A stretch of 38,747 nucleotides of DNA from an uncultured Lachnobacterium sp. GTDB lineage: Bacteria > Bacillota > Clostridia > Lachnospirales > Lachnospiraceae. Numbering within the stretch: the stretch's first letter is position 1; every line of letters starts with the position of its first letter. A program made the position numbers and the translations under genes. The notes below the pieces were generated by a model that saw only the letters and a list, made by a program, of their open reading frames with translations, was not told the DNA's origin and ran no database searches. Where the stretch lies: assembly GCA_900543445.1 (NCBI GenBank), contig UQRC01000027.1, positions 1-38,747 on the forward strand. Direction: 5' to 3'. Below are positions 31,892 through 38,747 of this stretch, one piece after another.

Positions 31892-32422
31892 CTAGCACTC
31901 CGGCTCGATCAGTCCGTATGTATTTCCTTTTCTCTTGTATACGACATTCACTTCGTCCGTCTCTGCGTTACGGAATACGAAGAAATCGTGTCCTGTCAGT
32001 TCCATCTGGATGCAGGCATCTTCCGGATACATCGGCTTCATACCAAATCTCTTGGTACGAACAATCTTCACTTCCTCATCCTCGTCCACATCTGCCTCGA
32101 TGAAATCTGCGTTAAAGCTTTCTGCAACGTTCATCTTCTTGGAAGCGAGCTTCGTGCGGTATTTTCTAAGCTGACGCTCGATGACTTCCTCTACTAAATC
32201 AATGGAAACATACATATCGTTGCTGACCTGCTCAGAACGAATAACATGTCCCTTAATCGGAATCGTTACCTCAATCTTCTGGCGTTCCTTCTCCACACTC
32301 AATGTAACAAATACATCGGTATCCGCCGTAAAGAATTTCTCAAGTTTAGAAAGGCGCTCCTCCACAGCAGCCTTAAGTCCCTCTGTAAGTTCAATATTTC
32401 TTCCGGTAATTGTGATTCTCAT
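31892..32422 (-). CDS. hpf: Long-form ribosome hibernation promoting factor
   Basis: A 176-residue HPF/RaiA protein that dimerises 70S ribosomes into inactive 100S particles in slow growth. The N-terminal ribosome-binding domain (MRITITGRNIELTEGLKAAV, about 1-100) and the C-terminal dimerisation domain (KRFGMKPMYPEDACIQMELT, VVYKRKGNTYGLIEP) are joined by an acidic linker (DFIEADVDEDEEV). ATG at 32422 is 9 nt after AAAGGGG; the TTG three codons upstream touches that site and is rejected. It is a single-gene unit with its own promoter and terminator and a conspicuous palindrome in its leader. Confidence 0.96.
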   Translation of the reverse strand: MRITITGRNIELTEGLKAAVEERLSKLEKFFTADTDVFVTLSVEKERQKIEVTIPIKGHVIRSEQVSNDMYVSIDLVEEVIERQLRKYRTKLASKKMNVAESFNADFIEADVDEDEEVKIVRTKRFGMKPMYPEDACIQMELTGHDFFVFRNAETDEVNVVYKRKGNTYGLIEPEC

Positions 32423-32449
32423 GCTGTCCAACCCCTTTGCTGTGTATTT

Positions 32450-32469
32450 GATACGACTTAAGTTGTATC
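32450..32469. promoter_or_regulatory. Near-perfect 20-bp palindrome in the hpf leader
   Basis: GATACGACTTAAGTTGTATC has 9 of 10 pairs matched and lies between the hpf -10 box and ribosome binding site, at or just after the predicted start. It could be an operator or a leader hairpin; the regulator is not known. Confidence 0.6.
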
Positions 32470-32477
32470 ATGTACAC

Positions 32478-32505
32478 ATTATATCATAAGTACCAAAAAA
32501 AGCAA
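32478..32505 (-). promoter_or_regulatory. Promoter of hpf
   Basis: On the minus strand TTGCTT (32500-32505) and TATAAT (32478-32483) are 16 bp apart. The extended TGATATAAT context strengthens the -10 box. Confidence 0.75.
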
Positions 32506-32595
32506 CGAGTTTTCGAAATATTTATGCACAATTTATATTTTTCTCATAAAATTCACAAAATATAGGCTTCATAATTCGACAATGGTGCATCTATG

Positions 32596-32624
32596 AAAAT
32601 AGCTCCGGTGGCTTCCCGGAGCTA
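32596..32624 (-). terminator. Terminator of the ABC-F gene
   Basis: AGCTCCGG (32601-32608) and CCGGAGCT (32616-32623) form a perfect stem, followed by ATTTTC on the minus strand. The T-run is short. Confidence 0.8.
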
Positions 32625-32643
32625 TACAATGTTCCATATTCGA

Positions 32644-34614
32644 CTATGCCTCAAGCGCCTCAAGTTCCTGCGAGAGTGCCTCCCAGTTCTCCATATCTTC
32701 CATGATCTCCTCTTCCATGGCATCGATCTCATTCTGGATCTCCGTCAGTTTGGAATAGCTGGACTGATACTCCGGCTTAAGCAGCTCCGCTTTCAGTTCC
32801 TCAAGCTTTGCTTCCTTGACTTCCAGCTCCTCTTCCGCCTTCTTCACTTTCTTCTCCAGCTTCGAGCGTTCCTTACCCGGATTGTAATAAGCCTTCTTTC
32901 CGGTTGTCTCGCCTGCTGCCTGTGCATTCTTCGCATTACTGCCGTTCTGGCTGATTGCTCCGCCGAGCGCCACAGGAGACTTCCGATATCCGTTGTCCGC
33001 TTCCGCCTCACGATCCAGTTTCTCCTGATATTCTTCGTAACCAAACTGGTAGAGATGCGTTGTTCCATCCTCGAATACAAGCAGACGATCCGCAACCTTC
33101 TTCACAAAATAACGGTCATGCGATACGAAGATCAGTGTTCCGGTGAAATCCTTAAGCATACTCTCAAGTGTCTCTTTTCCGACGATATCCATATGGTTCG
33201 TCGGCTCATCGAGCACGAGCACATTCGGGCGTCTCTTTAATATCTTACAGAGTGCGAGACGCACCTTCTCGCCTCCGGAGAGCATATCAATGTTCTTAAA
33301 GACATCATCCCCACTGAACAGGAACGCGCCCAGCGAATTTCGAACTTCCGTCTCTGTCAGATTTGGGAACTCGTCCCAGTAATCATCAAGTACTGTCTTA
33401 TTGCTGGAATACATCGCCATCTGCTGGTCAAAATATCCGATCTGTACATTCGTGCCGAACCGGTACTCGCCGGACAATGCCGGAAGACGGTTCACCAAAG
33501 TCTTAAGCAACGTCGATTTTCCTAAGCCGTTGCCTCCAAGGATACCGAGTTTCTCGCCCTTTTTCAGATCAAAACTGACCGTAGAAAGCGGGTGATCGTA
33601 TCCGATCGCAAGATTTGATACCATCAAGACATCGTTTCCGGTCTCGGTCTGCGGCTGAAAATTCGCATGGAACGTCTTCGTGTCAAAGCGGTCCGGTGCC
33701 TCAATTTTCACCATATGCTCGATCGCCTTCTCCTTGGAATGTGCCATCGACACTTTCGTCGGCTTATTCTTGAAACGGTCGACCATACGCTGCAGGCGCG
33801 CGATCTCCTTCTGCTGCGCAGTATAATCCTTCATGAGCTTGCGGTAATTTTCCTTCTTGCGCTCCATAAAGTTCGTATAATTGCCCGGATAGCGGGTCGC
33901 CGTACCATACTCAATCTCATAAACCACATCAACGATATTGTCGAGGAACATTCGGTCATGGGATACGACAACGACTGCCTTCGGGTAGCTTTTCAGATAA
34001 CTTTCCAGCCACTCAATTGTCGTAATATCCAGGTGGTTCGTCGGCTCGTCGAGAAGCAGGATGTCCGGTTTGCTGAGAAGCAGCTTGATGAATGCAATCT
34101 TCGTCTGCTGCCCACCGGAGAACTCCGACAGAGGCTTCTTGCGCTCCTCCTCGGAGAAACCGAACTTGCGGATCAGGACATCGTATTCCTTCTCAAAATA
34201 ATATCCGCCGTCCTCCTTGAACTTCTCCTCTAACGCGGTATAGCGTGCCACCTGCTCCTCGGAGTAATCCGTTTCCAGTGCTGCCGCTGCCGCTTCAAGT
34301 TCCCGCTTCCGCTGCTCCATCGGTGCAAAGACTTTTCGCACTTCCTCCTCAAGCGTGATGGAAGGATCGTCGAAAGCGATCTGGCGCAGATAACCGATCT
34401 GTGGATTGCCCGCCTTCGCGATAAAGACATCCGTATCACTCTCGCCTTTTTCCAGATCCACCTCTCCGTTGATCAGCTTCAGAAGTGTGGTTTTGCCACA
34501 GCCGTTACGTCCGACCACGGCGATCTTCTCTGTATTTCTTATTTCAAAATTAATATCGTGTAGGATGACGTCGTCTGCAAATGCGACGGCTCCATGACTA
34601 ATCTGATATAACAT
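32644..34614 (-). CDS. ABC-F family ATPase
   Basis: A soluble twin ATP-binding-cassette protein of the type that acts on ribosomes, in translation control or rescue, without membrane subunits. ATG at 34614 (MLYQISHGAVAF, 656 residues) has AAGGAG 5 nt upstream; the longer open frame lacks a good site. The first Walker A is GRNGCGKTT (35-43) with signature SEFSGGQQTK and LLLDEPTNHLDI; the second is GGNGLGKST with LSGGEKVRLAL and VLDEPTNHMDI. An interdomain linker rich in Arg/Lys helices and a long C-terminal coiled coil (LEKKVKKAEEELEVKEAKL) are present. This arrangement is close to YdiF/Uup-like members; an antibiotic-protection role cannot be judged from sequence. Confidence 0.94.
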   Translation of the reverse strand: MLYQISHGAVAFADDVILHDINFEIRNTEKIAVVGRNGCGKTTLLKLINGEVDLEKGESDTDVFIAKAGNPQIGYLRQIAFDDPSITLEEEVRKVFAPMEQRKRELEAAAAALETDYSEEQVARYTALEEKFKEDGGYYFEKEYDVLIRKFGFSEEERKKPLSEFSGGQQTKIAFIKLLLSKPDILLLDEPTNHLDITTIEWLESYLKSYPKAVVVVSHDRMFLDNIVDVVYEIEYGTATRYPGNYTNFMERKKENYRKLMKDYTAQQKEIARLQRMVDRFKNKPTKVSMAHSKEKAIEHMVKIEAPDRFDTKTFHANFQPQTETGNDVLMVSNLAIGYDHPLSTVSFDLKKGEKLGILGGNGLGKSTLLKTLVNRLPALSGEYRFGTNVQIGYFDQQMAMYSSNKTVLDDYWDEFPNLTETEVRNSLGAFLFSGDDVFKNIDMLSGGEKVRLALCKILKRRPNVLVLDEPTNHMDIVGKETLESMLKDFTGTLIFVSHDRYFVKKVADRLLVFEDGTTHLYQFGYEEYQEKLDREAEADNGYRKSPVALGGAISQNGSNAKNAQAAGETTGKKAYYNPGKERSKLEKKVKKAEEELEVKEAKLEELKAELLKPEYQSSYSKLTEIQNEIDAMEEEIMEDMENWEALSQELEALEA

Positions 34615-34713
34615 GATTTCTCCTTGTTTCCACTGTTTCCAATCCATCCGAATGTGCCATAAAAGTAACTTCCGACCTATCGCACATTGCAAACGTAACA
34701 GGAATTCAAATAT

Positions 34714-36030
34714 TTATTGGAATGCCTCCGGCTGCGATGCAAGATAGTTGACGAACTGCTCCGCCGTACGTCCGGAGATTCCTCCGTGGGAAAGCTCCCA
34801 CTTGTTCGCCTCTGCCTTCAACTTCTCGTCGTCCAATGTCACGCCGGCGCGTCTTGCCAGATTAACGACAATGTCGAAGTATTCCTTCTGCGACGGCTTG
34901 GAGTAATTGATCGTGACACCGAAACGATTAACCAGAGAAAGCTTCTCCTCAACCGTATCAGAATGGTGACGATCGTTGGAATTATCCTGATCGTTGCGGT
35001 CATTCCAGCTCTCCTTGATGAGATGTCTGCGGTTCGATGTCGCATAGATTAAGATATTCTCAGGCTTTGTCTCCACGCCGCCCTCGATGACAGCCTTCAA
35101 GAACTTGTACTCGATCTCAAACTCCTCGAAGGAGAGATCGTCCATATAAATAATGAACTTGTAGTTACGGTTCTTGATGTCCGCAATAATCGTGGACAGA
35201 TACTTGAACTGGTGCTTGTAGATTTCGATCATGCGCAGACCGTCTTTGTAATACTGGTTGACGATTGCCTTAATACTGGTCGACTTACCGGTTCCGCTAT
35301 CACCAAAAAGCAATACGTTGTTGGCTTTCTTGCCCTGCACAAACGCCTCTGTGTTGTCCACAAGTTTCTTCTTCTGAATCTCATATCCGACAAGATCATC
35401 GAGCATAACCGTATCCATGTTGTTGATCGCACGGAACGCAATACCGCCCTCCGGCTTCTCATCGATACGAAACGCCTTGTTGAGCCCGAACATACCGACA
35501 CCAAAATCCTTATAGAATCCCGTCACACCATCGAAGAATTCCTTCTCGTCCTTTGCCGCCTCGAGCTTCTTGCTGAGTGCGCGCACCTTCTCGCTCACGT
35601 TCTTGTTGTACATGAGATCCTTCTTATGGATCGCCTTATAATCGGAAATCTGGCTGAAGCAACTGATGCCGAGGTCCTTCTCGATCGGGCCAAAATCATA
35701 ATCAAACAATGCCTTAAAAATGCGGAAATCATTCTGCACAAGCGCATTCACGCTTCCCTCGCTCGCACCGACCTTCTCGCAGGTCATGCTGAACGGATTC
35801 TCGCTCATCATAAGGAAGAACGTCAGGTAATTGTGCCACAGATTGTCATCAAATCCGTAATCTGTTGCTACTTTCAGAATTCGCTTTACCTGTACATTGA
35901 TATCTCTGACAAGTCCGGTCTTGTTATACTCTCCGGTCTCATATTTTGCAAAAATCTCTCCCATCTGGTAGAGGATACTGTCCTCCTCCAAATCCCCATA
36001 CATCAGTAATTGTGAAATTTCCTGATACAT
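34714..36030 (-). CDS. DUF815-family AAA ATPase
   Basis: A 438-residue protein. The C-terminal half is the P-loop ATPase known as DUF815: VLLFGDSGTGKSTS (239-252), Walker B KFIIYMDDLSFEEFE (291-305), sensor ILIYATSNRRHL and a final AAA lid. The N-terminal half (about 1-200) is helical and characteristic of the Clostridia form. The cellular function of DUF815 proteins is not established. GAGGCG precedes ATG at 36030. The ABC-F gene follows about 100 bp downstream on the same strand with no terminator between, so the two may share a transcript. Confidence 0.93.
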   Translation of the reverse strand: MYQEISQLLMYGDLEEDSILYQMGEIFAKYETGEYNKTGLVRDINVQVKRILKVATDYGFDDNLWHNYLTFFLMMSENPFSMTCEKVGASEGSVNALVQNDFRIFKALFDYDFGPIEKDLGISCFSQISDYKAIHKKDLMYNKNVSEKVRALSKKLEAAKDEKEFFDGVTGFYKDFGVGMFGLNKAFRIDEKPEGGIAFRAINNMDTVMLDDLVGYEIQKKKLVDNTEAFVQGKKANNVLLFGDSGTGKSTSIKAIVNQYYKDGLRMIEIYKHQFKYLSTIIADIKNRNYKFIIYMDDLSFEEFEIEYKFLKAVIEGGVETKPENILIYATSNRRHLIKESWNDRNDQDNSNDRHHSDTVEEKLSLVNRFGVTINYSKPSQKEYFDIVVNLARRAGVTLDDEKLKAEANKWELSHGGISGRTAEQFVNYLASQPEAFQ

Positions 36031-36200
36031 CGTATCGCCTCTTTCTTATGTGTATTGTTTTTATTTCCACAAACCTGTCTTATCATAAGCCTACGGAACT
36101 GCTAATCTATGCTATCCTTTCGATTATGCCACACAAATTTAAGATATGCAAGTTTCGTTGCATTGAACGCAATGCTCACAAAAAGGATTCGTCCGTTTGG

Positions 36201-36246
36201 AAAATAAAAAGAACCCGGACAGTCCTCATTGGAACCGTCCGGGTTC
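36201..36246 (-). terminator. Terminator of the sigma/anti-sigma operon
   Basis: GAACCCGGAC (36211-36220) and GTCCGGGTTC (36237-36246) form a perfect 10-bp stem with a 16-nt loop, followed by TTTTTATTTT on the minus strand. Confidence 0.9.
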
Positions 36247-36261
36247 CTTTCCACTTCATAT

Positions 36262-37437
36262 TTATTTCAGATTGATTGGTCGATACACCGTGTAAGTGTA
36301 CGTTCCATCCTCGTTCTTCGTGATAGAATCTCCAAATGTTCCTGCGAGTGTTCCATCCGAAGAAAATGCACTTACGGTCTCAACACCGACCTCTTTCGGC
36401 AACGTATCCTTGTCATATTCTGCCTCTCCCGCATTCGTCTGCACATCGAGACCTTCGTTTTCATTTAGTGTGTAGGTCTCCCGAAAGTAAACTTCCGCGT
36501 GCTGCTTTAGAAACTCCTGTGCATCCGGTGTTAAAAGATTCTTAAACGATACCATATTATTCATCCATTGATTTGTCAGTTCATTCTCATCAGACGAAGA
36601 TTCCGCGCCTGCCGCTTCATCCTGTGCATCCTCAGCCTCGATTTCTTTGAAGAATTTCTCTGCTGCAGCATCATCTGCCTTCGACTTATCAAGCGGAATG
36701 GTAAAAAGCGCTTTCATTCCGTCATACGATTCGTTGACACGGTACTCCCCAGTCTCTTTGTCCATCGTAAACGCATGCGACTCCTGTCCAAAGCTTTCCA
36801 CTACGCCGACATACACGCCGATATTTGCAAAAATCTCCAGATTATCGCACTCTAAGATCTGGTACTGCACACCATCCTGCTCAAATGCGTGAGCTCCGGC
36901 ATTCAGCGTTCCGTTGTTCACATCCATAAAGCTTTTGCCCTTGACCAGTGCGGACGCACAGAAGATCTGGTAATCGTCGTCCTGCATGCCAGGCATCGGC
37001 GATCCGTCTTCTTTTGCGATTGCGAGCACCGCGTACGTCCTCTCCTTGCTGATGCTATCCAGACTGTCCTCCGGTGCAACCGGCATCAGATCCTTTCCGG
37101 ATACAAGTCCCATCAGTGTGATGTCATATCCGGCTGTCTTCTGCGTCTCATTGACAAGCACTGCATCCTTACTCTCGAACGCCTTGGCAAGTGTGCCTCC
37201 ATCCATGATCTCATCTGCAACCTGCGAAGGCGTGAGGTAGCGGTACGCCGCATACGCGGATACCGATCCCACTGCAAGAATTGCGATTGCAGCCGCTGCC
37301 GCTGCTCCTGAACGAAATGTTTTATGTTTCATAGTCTGTGTCTCCTTTGCCTTTTCCAAAATCGATGCATTCAGGCTCTCATCTGGAACACAGTCGGAAA
37401 GAAGATTCTGTTTTAATAATTCACCCATATCTTTCAT
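36262..37437 (-). CDS. Membrane-bound anti-sigma factor, DUF4179-like
   Basis: A 391-residue single-pass membrane protein. The short cytoplasmic N terminus (1-42, MKDMGELLKQNLL to MKHKTFRSG) would hold the sigma factor. A membrane helix follows (about 43-65, AAAAAAIAILAVGSVSAYA), and the remaining 320 residues lie outside. The first outside part resembles DUF4179 domains (TAGYDITLMGLVSGKDL, TYAVLAIAKEDGSPM); an acidic, Ser-rich linker near 280-300 and a C-terminal beta domain follow. ATG overlaps the sigma stop (ATGA), giving equal production of the pair. The inducing signal is unknown; release by proteolysis is inferred from the general ECF scheme. Confidence 0.87.
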   Translation of the reverse strand: MKDMGELLKQNLLSDCVPDESLNASILEKAKETQTMKHKTFRSGAAAAAAIAILAVGSVSAYAAYRYLTPSQVADEIMDGGTLAKAFESKDAVLVNETQKTAGYDITLMGLVSGKDLMPVAPEDSLDSISKERTYAVLAIAKEDGSPMPGMQDDDYQIFCASALVKGKSFMDVNNGTLNAGAHAFEQDGVQYQILECDNLEIFANIGVYVGVVESFGQESHAFTMDKETGEYRVNESYDGMKALFTIPLDKSKADDAAAEKFFKEIEAEDAQDEAAGAESSSDENELTNQWMNNMVSFKNLLTPDAQEFLKQHAEVYFRETYTLNENEGLDVQTNAGEAEYDKDTLPKEVGVETVSAFSSDGTLAGTFGDSITKNEDGTYTYTVYRPINLK

Positions 37438-37949
37438 GAATAATAATCCTCCAATTCTTTTTCCAACAATTGTCTGGCTTTGTGCAGTCTGCTTTTGACT
37501 GTTCCCTGCGGAATCGATAAAAGTTCTGCCAGTTCTGCGATGCTTTGCTCCTCCATATAATAGAGAAGAAGCGGGATACGGTAGCGGTCGTCCATAGCAT
37601 CAATCGCCTTCCAAAGCATGTCTCGTTCCTCATTTGCGACCGCTTTCTCACTCACGTCAGGGGTTGCACCACCTTCCTGCTCAAGCGTCGTCTCTCCAAC
37701 CTGCGGCGCAATCCGGTTCCGCCACGCGAATTTTCTCACGCGGTTCTTCCACAAGCGGATTGCCACAGACAACAGGTAGCTTTTCGGGTTATCCTCATAC
37801 CGAATCACTGCCAGCTTCTTCGTCGCCTCAAGAAATGTATCCTGATAGAGATCGTCCGCGCTCCCCTTCTCTTTTGTCAAATGCATACAGAACGAGTAGA
37901 TATCCTTGCCGTAAAGCTGAATGCATCGTTCCAGTTCCTGAATTGTCAT
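37434..37949 (-). CDS. ECF-type RNA polymerase sigma factor
   Basis: A 171-residue sigma-70 family protein. Region 2 (about 8-75: LYGKDIYSFCMHLTKEKG, ADDLYQDTFLEATKKL, NPKSYLLSVAIRLWKNR) binds core polymerase and the -10 box. Region 4 (about 112-165: IDAMDDRYRIPLLLYYME, IAELAELLSIPQGTVKSRLH) reads the -35 box. An acidic linker joins them. AAGGA precedes ATG at 37949. Its overlap with the anti-sigma gene is the usual layout for a signal-activated pair that also drives its own operon. Confidence 0.95.
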   Translation of the reverse strand: MTIQELERCIQLYGKDIYSFCMHLTKEKGSADDLYQDTFLEATKKLAVIRYEDNPKSYLLSVAIRLWKNRVRKFAWRNRIAPQVGETTLEQEGGATPDVSEKAVANEERDMLWKAIDAMDDRYRIPLLLYYMEEQSIAELAELLSIPQGTVKSRLHKARQLLEKELEDYYS

Positions 37950-37978
37950 ACTGTTTGTGTCCTTTACTTATCGTGAAC

Positions 37979-38055
37979 GTCAGCCCATGCGAATTGCTGA
38001 CACCAATTGCGGCATTGCGTGGCTGACATTTTGCGGTACATCAAAGATGTATCGC
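37979..38055. promoter_or_regulatory. Repeat-rich control region upstream of the sigma operon
   Basis: GTCAGC...GCTGAC are inverted at about 37979-38001. GCTGACA followed by TTGCGG occurs twice in direct orientation (37996-38012 and 38022-38036). GCGGTACATC-AAA-GATGTATCGC is a near-perfect palindrome (38033-38055). I see no good sigma-A promoter, so these may be sites for the operon's own sigma factor or for a regulator. Between 38056 and 38163 I see nothing further. Confidence 0.45.
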
Positions 38056-38163
38056 AGTCTGTGCACAGATTATGAAAAACGTGTTCTGTTCGCCTTTCAC
38101 TTATACATTGTAATAACTTTGAGGGTGGTTCATTTACTGCCTTTATATTTTAAGACGATAAGC

Positions 38164-38204
38164 AAAAACGTGTGCAGGCAACTAAGAAGCTTACACACGT
38201 TTTT
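38164..38204. terminator. Terminator with perfect 11-base arms
   Basis: AAAAACGTGTG (38164-38174) and CACACGTTTTT (38194-38204) give a symmetric stem with T-runs in both directions. It lies just after the end of the degraded membrane protein gene on the minus strand and probably terminated its transcript. Confidence 0.88.
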
Positions 38205-38221
38205 CATGTACAATATGTTTT

Positions 38222-38613
38222 TCAATCTTTTCGCTTTTTCTCAATCATAACAAAGGCAAAAACTGCGACTACAATATATGCAATCAATGCCATCACGGAT
38301 GACTCAACTCCAAACTCGCCTCCTGTAATGGCAAACGCCTTACTATCAAGCACATAAGACAACACCGAATAGGAATCTGCCTCCTCAACGATCGACAATC
38401 CGCCATATTCAACTTCAATATTTTACTCATTAATACTTTCAGCAGAAAATATGTAAAAACAAAATACAATACTCCAGCAACAATATTGCATATGCCTGTT
38501 GGTATTTTAATGATTACAAGAACACTTGCCAATAATTGTGCAACAACCTGACTTACAAGAAGTACCAGAATTGCTGCGATGGAACCACCAATTGCTTTCT
38601 TTGAACTTATCAT
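38222..38613 (-). pseudogene. Frameshifted remains of membrane protein gene(s)
   Basis: ATG at 38613 (MISSKKAIGGSIAAIL; AAGGA upstream) begins a frame with two or three membrane segments (about residues 9-33 and 42-62), similar in style to the start of CPBP or other multi-pass proteins. After VLMSKILKLN the frame turns into a sequence without membrane character. From about 38410 a neighbouring frame reads VEYGGLSIVEEADS and ends with a hydrophobic helix and a positive tail (ALIAYIVVAVFAFVMIEKKRKD), like the last helix of an ABC-2 permease, with its stop at 38222. The two parts are far too short for either family, so this looks like an internal deletion or fusion with a frameshift. Confidence 0.6.
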
Positions 38614-38615
38614 AA

Positions 38616-38747
38616 TTACGTTTCCTTTTCTTTTTCATCGTTTACAAAACAGAATAACGCAAAAAGCCCCTCTTTACAAGTCGGCAAATTCAGGTTTGCC
38701 GCGCTCAGATTTGAGTTCAAACGGACGATACCGGATATAAGATATTC
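38616..38747 (-). other. Open frame at the right edge, possibly the 3' end of a gene
   Basis: A frame of 43 codons enters from the right edge and stops at 38616, two bases before the degraded membrane gene starts. Its product ends NLPTCKEGLFALFCFVNDE. It has no recognisable motif and contains GGCAAA/TTTGCC and a GGGGCTTTTT tract, so it may be noncoding sequence. Confidence 0.25.

Noticed and set aside
35212..36009. 265-codon plus-strand open frame
   Set aside because: Antisense to the DUF815 gene, whose ATPase motifs are intact; the opposite frame is a codon-bias shadow.
1..38747. CRISPR array, tRNA/rRNA genes, transposase or prophage
   Set aside because: No regularly spaced repeats, cloverleaf-like conserved RNA sequences, or mobile-element proteins were seen on either strand.

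Overview
The window looks like a chromosomal segment from a gut-type Lachnospiraceae bacterium (Roseburia/Coprococcus/Eubacterium-like Clostridia). The evidence is moderate GC, strong AAGGAGG-type ribosome binding sites, TTGACA/TATAAT promoters, rho-independent hairpins after most transcription units, and the Firmicutes arrangement rel - MBL hydrolase - hemZ and hisS - aspS. The genus is an inference. Almost everything reads on the minus strand; the two clear plus-strand genes are the GH42 beta-galactosidase and a small unknown gene at 28101.

Region 1 (1-4.3 kb, minus): hisS, a 97-bp fold-back element, aspS, and a membrane-anchored protein of unknown function cut by the left edge. Region 2 (4.4-17.2 kb): a complete-looking beta-1,4-galactan utilisation locus. 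A surface lipoprotein GH53 endo-galactanase with an Ig-like and a CBM61-like domain would cut galactan. A lipoprotein binding protein and two MalF/MalG-type permeases import the oligosaccharides. A second GH53 without signal peptide and a divergently transcribed GH42 beta-galactosidase finish the job in the cytoplasm. A LacI-family regulator lies inside the locus, and related palindromes (TGCGCAAnCG type) sit at or next to three promoter regions. The same operon encodes a 616-residue cytoplasmic protein I do not recognise and, overlapping its 3' end, a 72-residue zinc-ribbon protein. These two are the best candidates here for something undescribed.

Region 3 (17.2-21.2 kb, minus): an AAA-ATPase/PD-(D/E)XK protein and a BlaI/BlaR1-type repressor-sensor pair. 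The sensor carries a BNR-like beta-propeller outside the cell, and the pair is controlled from a promoter buried in a 23-bp-arm inverted repeat. Region 4 (21.3-26 kb, minus): rel, an MBL hydrolase and hemZ. In many Firmicutes these lie beside hisS-aspS, so regions 2 and 3 look like accessory DNA that separates the two halves.

Region 5 (26-38.7 kb): housekeeping and small accessory genes. They are a GNAT acetyltransferase with an unusual N-terminal domain, a cyclophilin, murF and ddl for cell-wall precursors, the ribosome hibernation factor hpf, an ABC-F ATPase, a DUF815 AAA ATPase, an ECF sigma/anti-sigma pair, two unknown small proteins, and the frameshifted remains of membrane protein genes at the right edge. 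I saw no tRNA, rRNA, CRISPR array, insertion sequence with transposase, or riboswitch.
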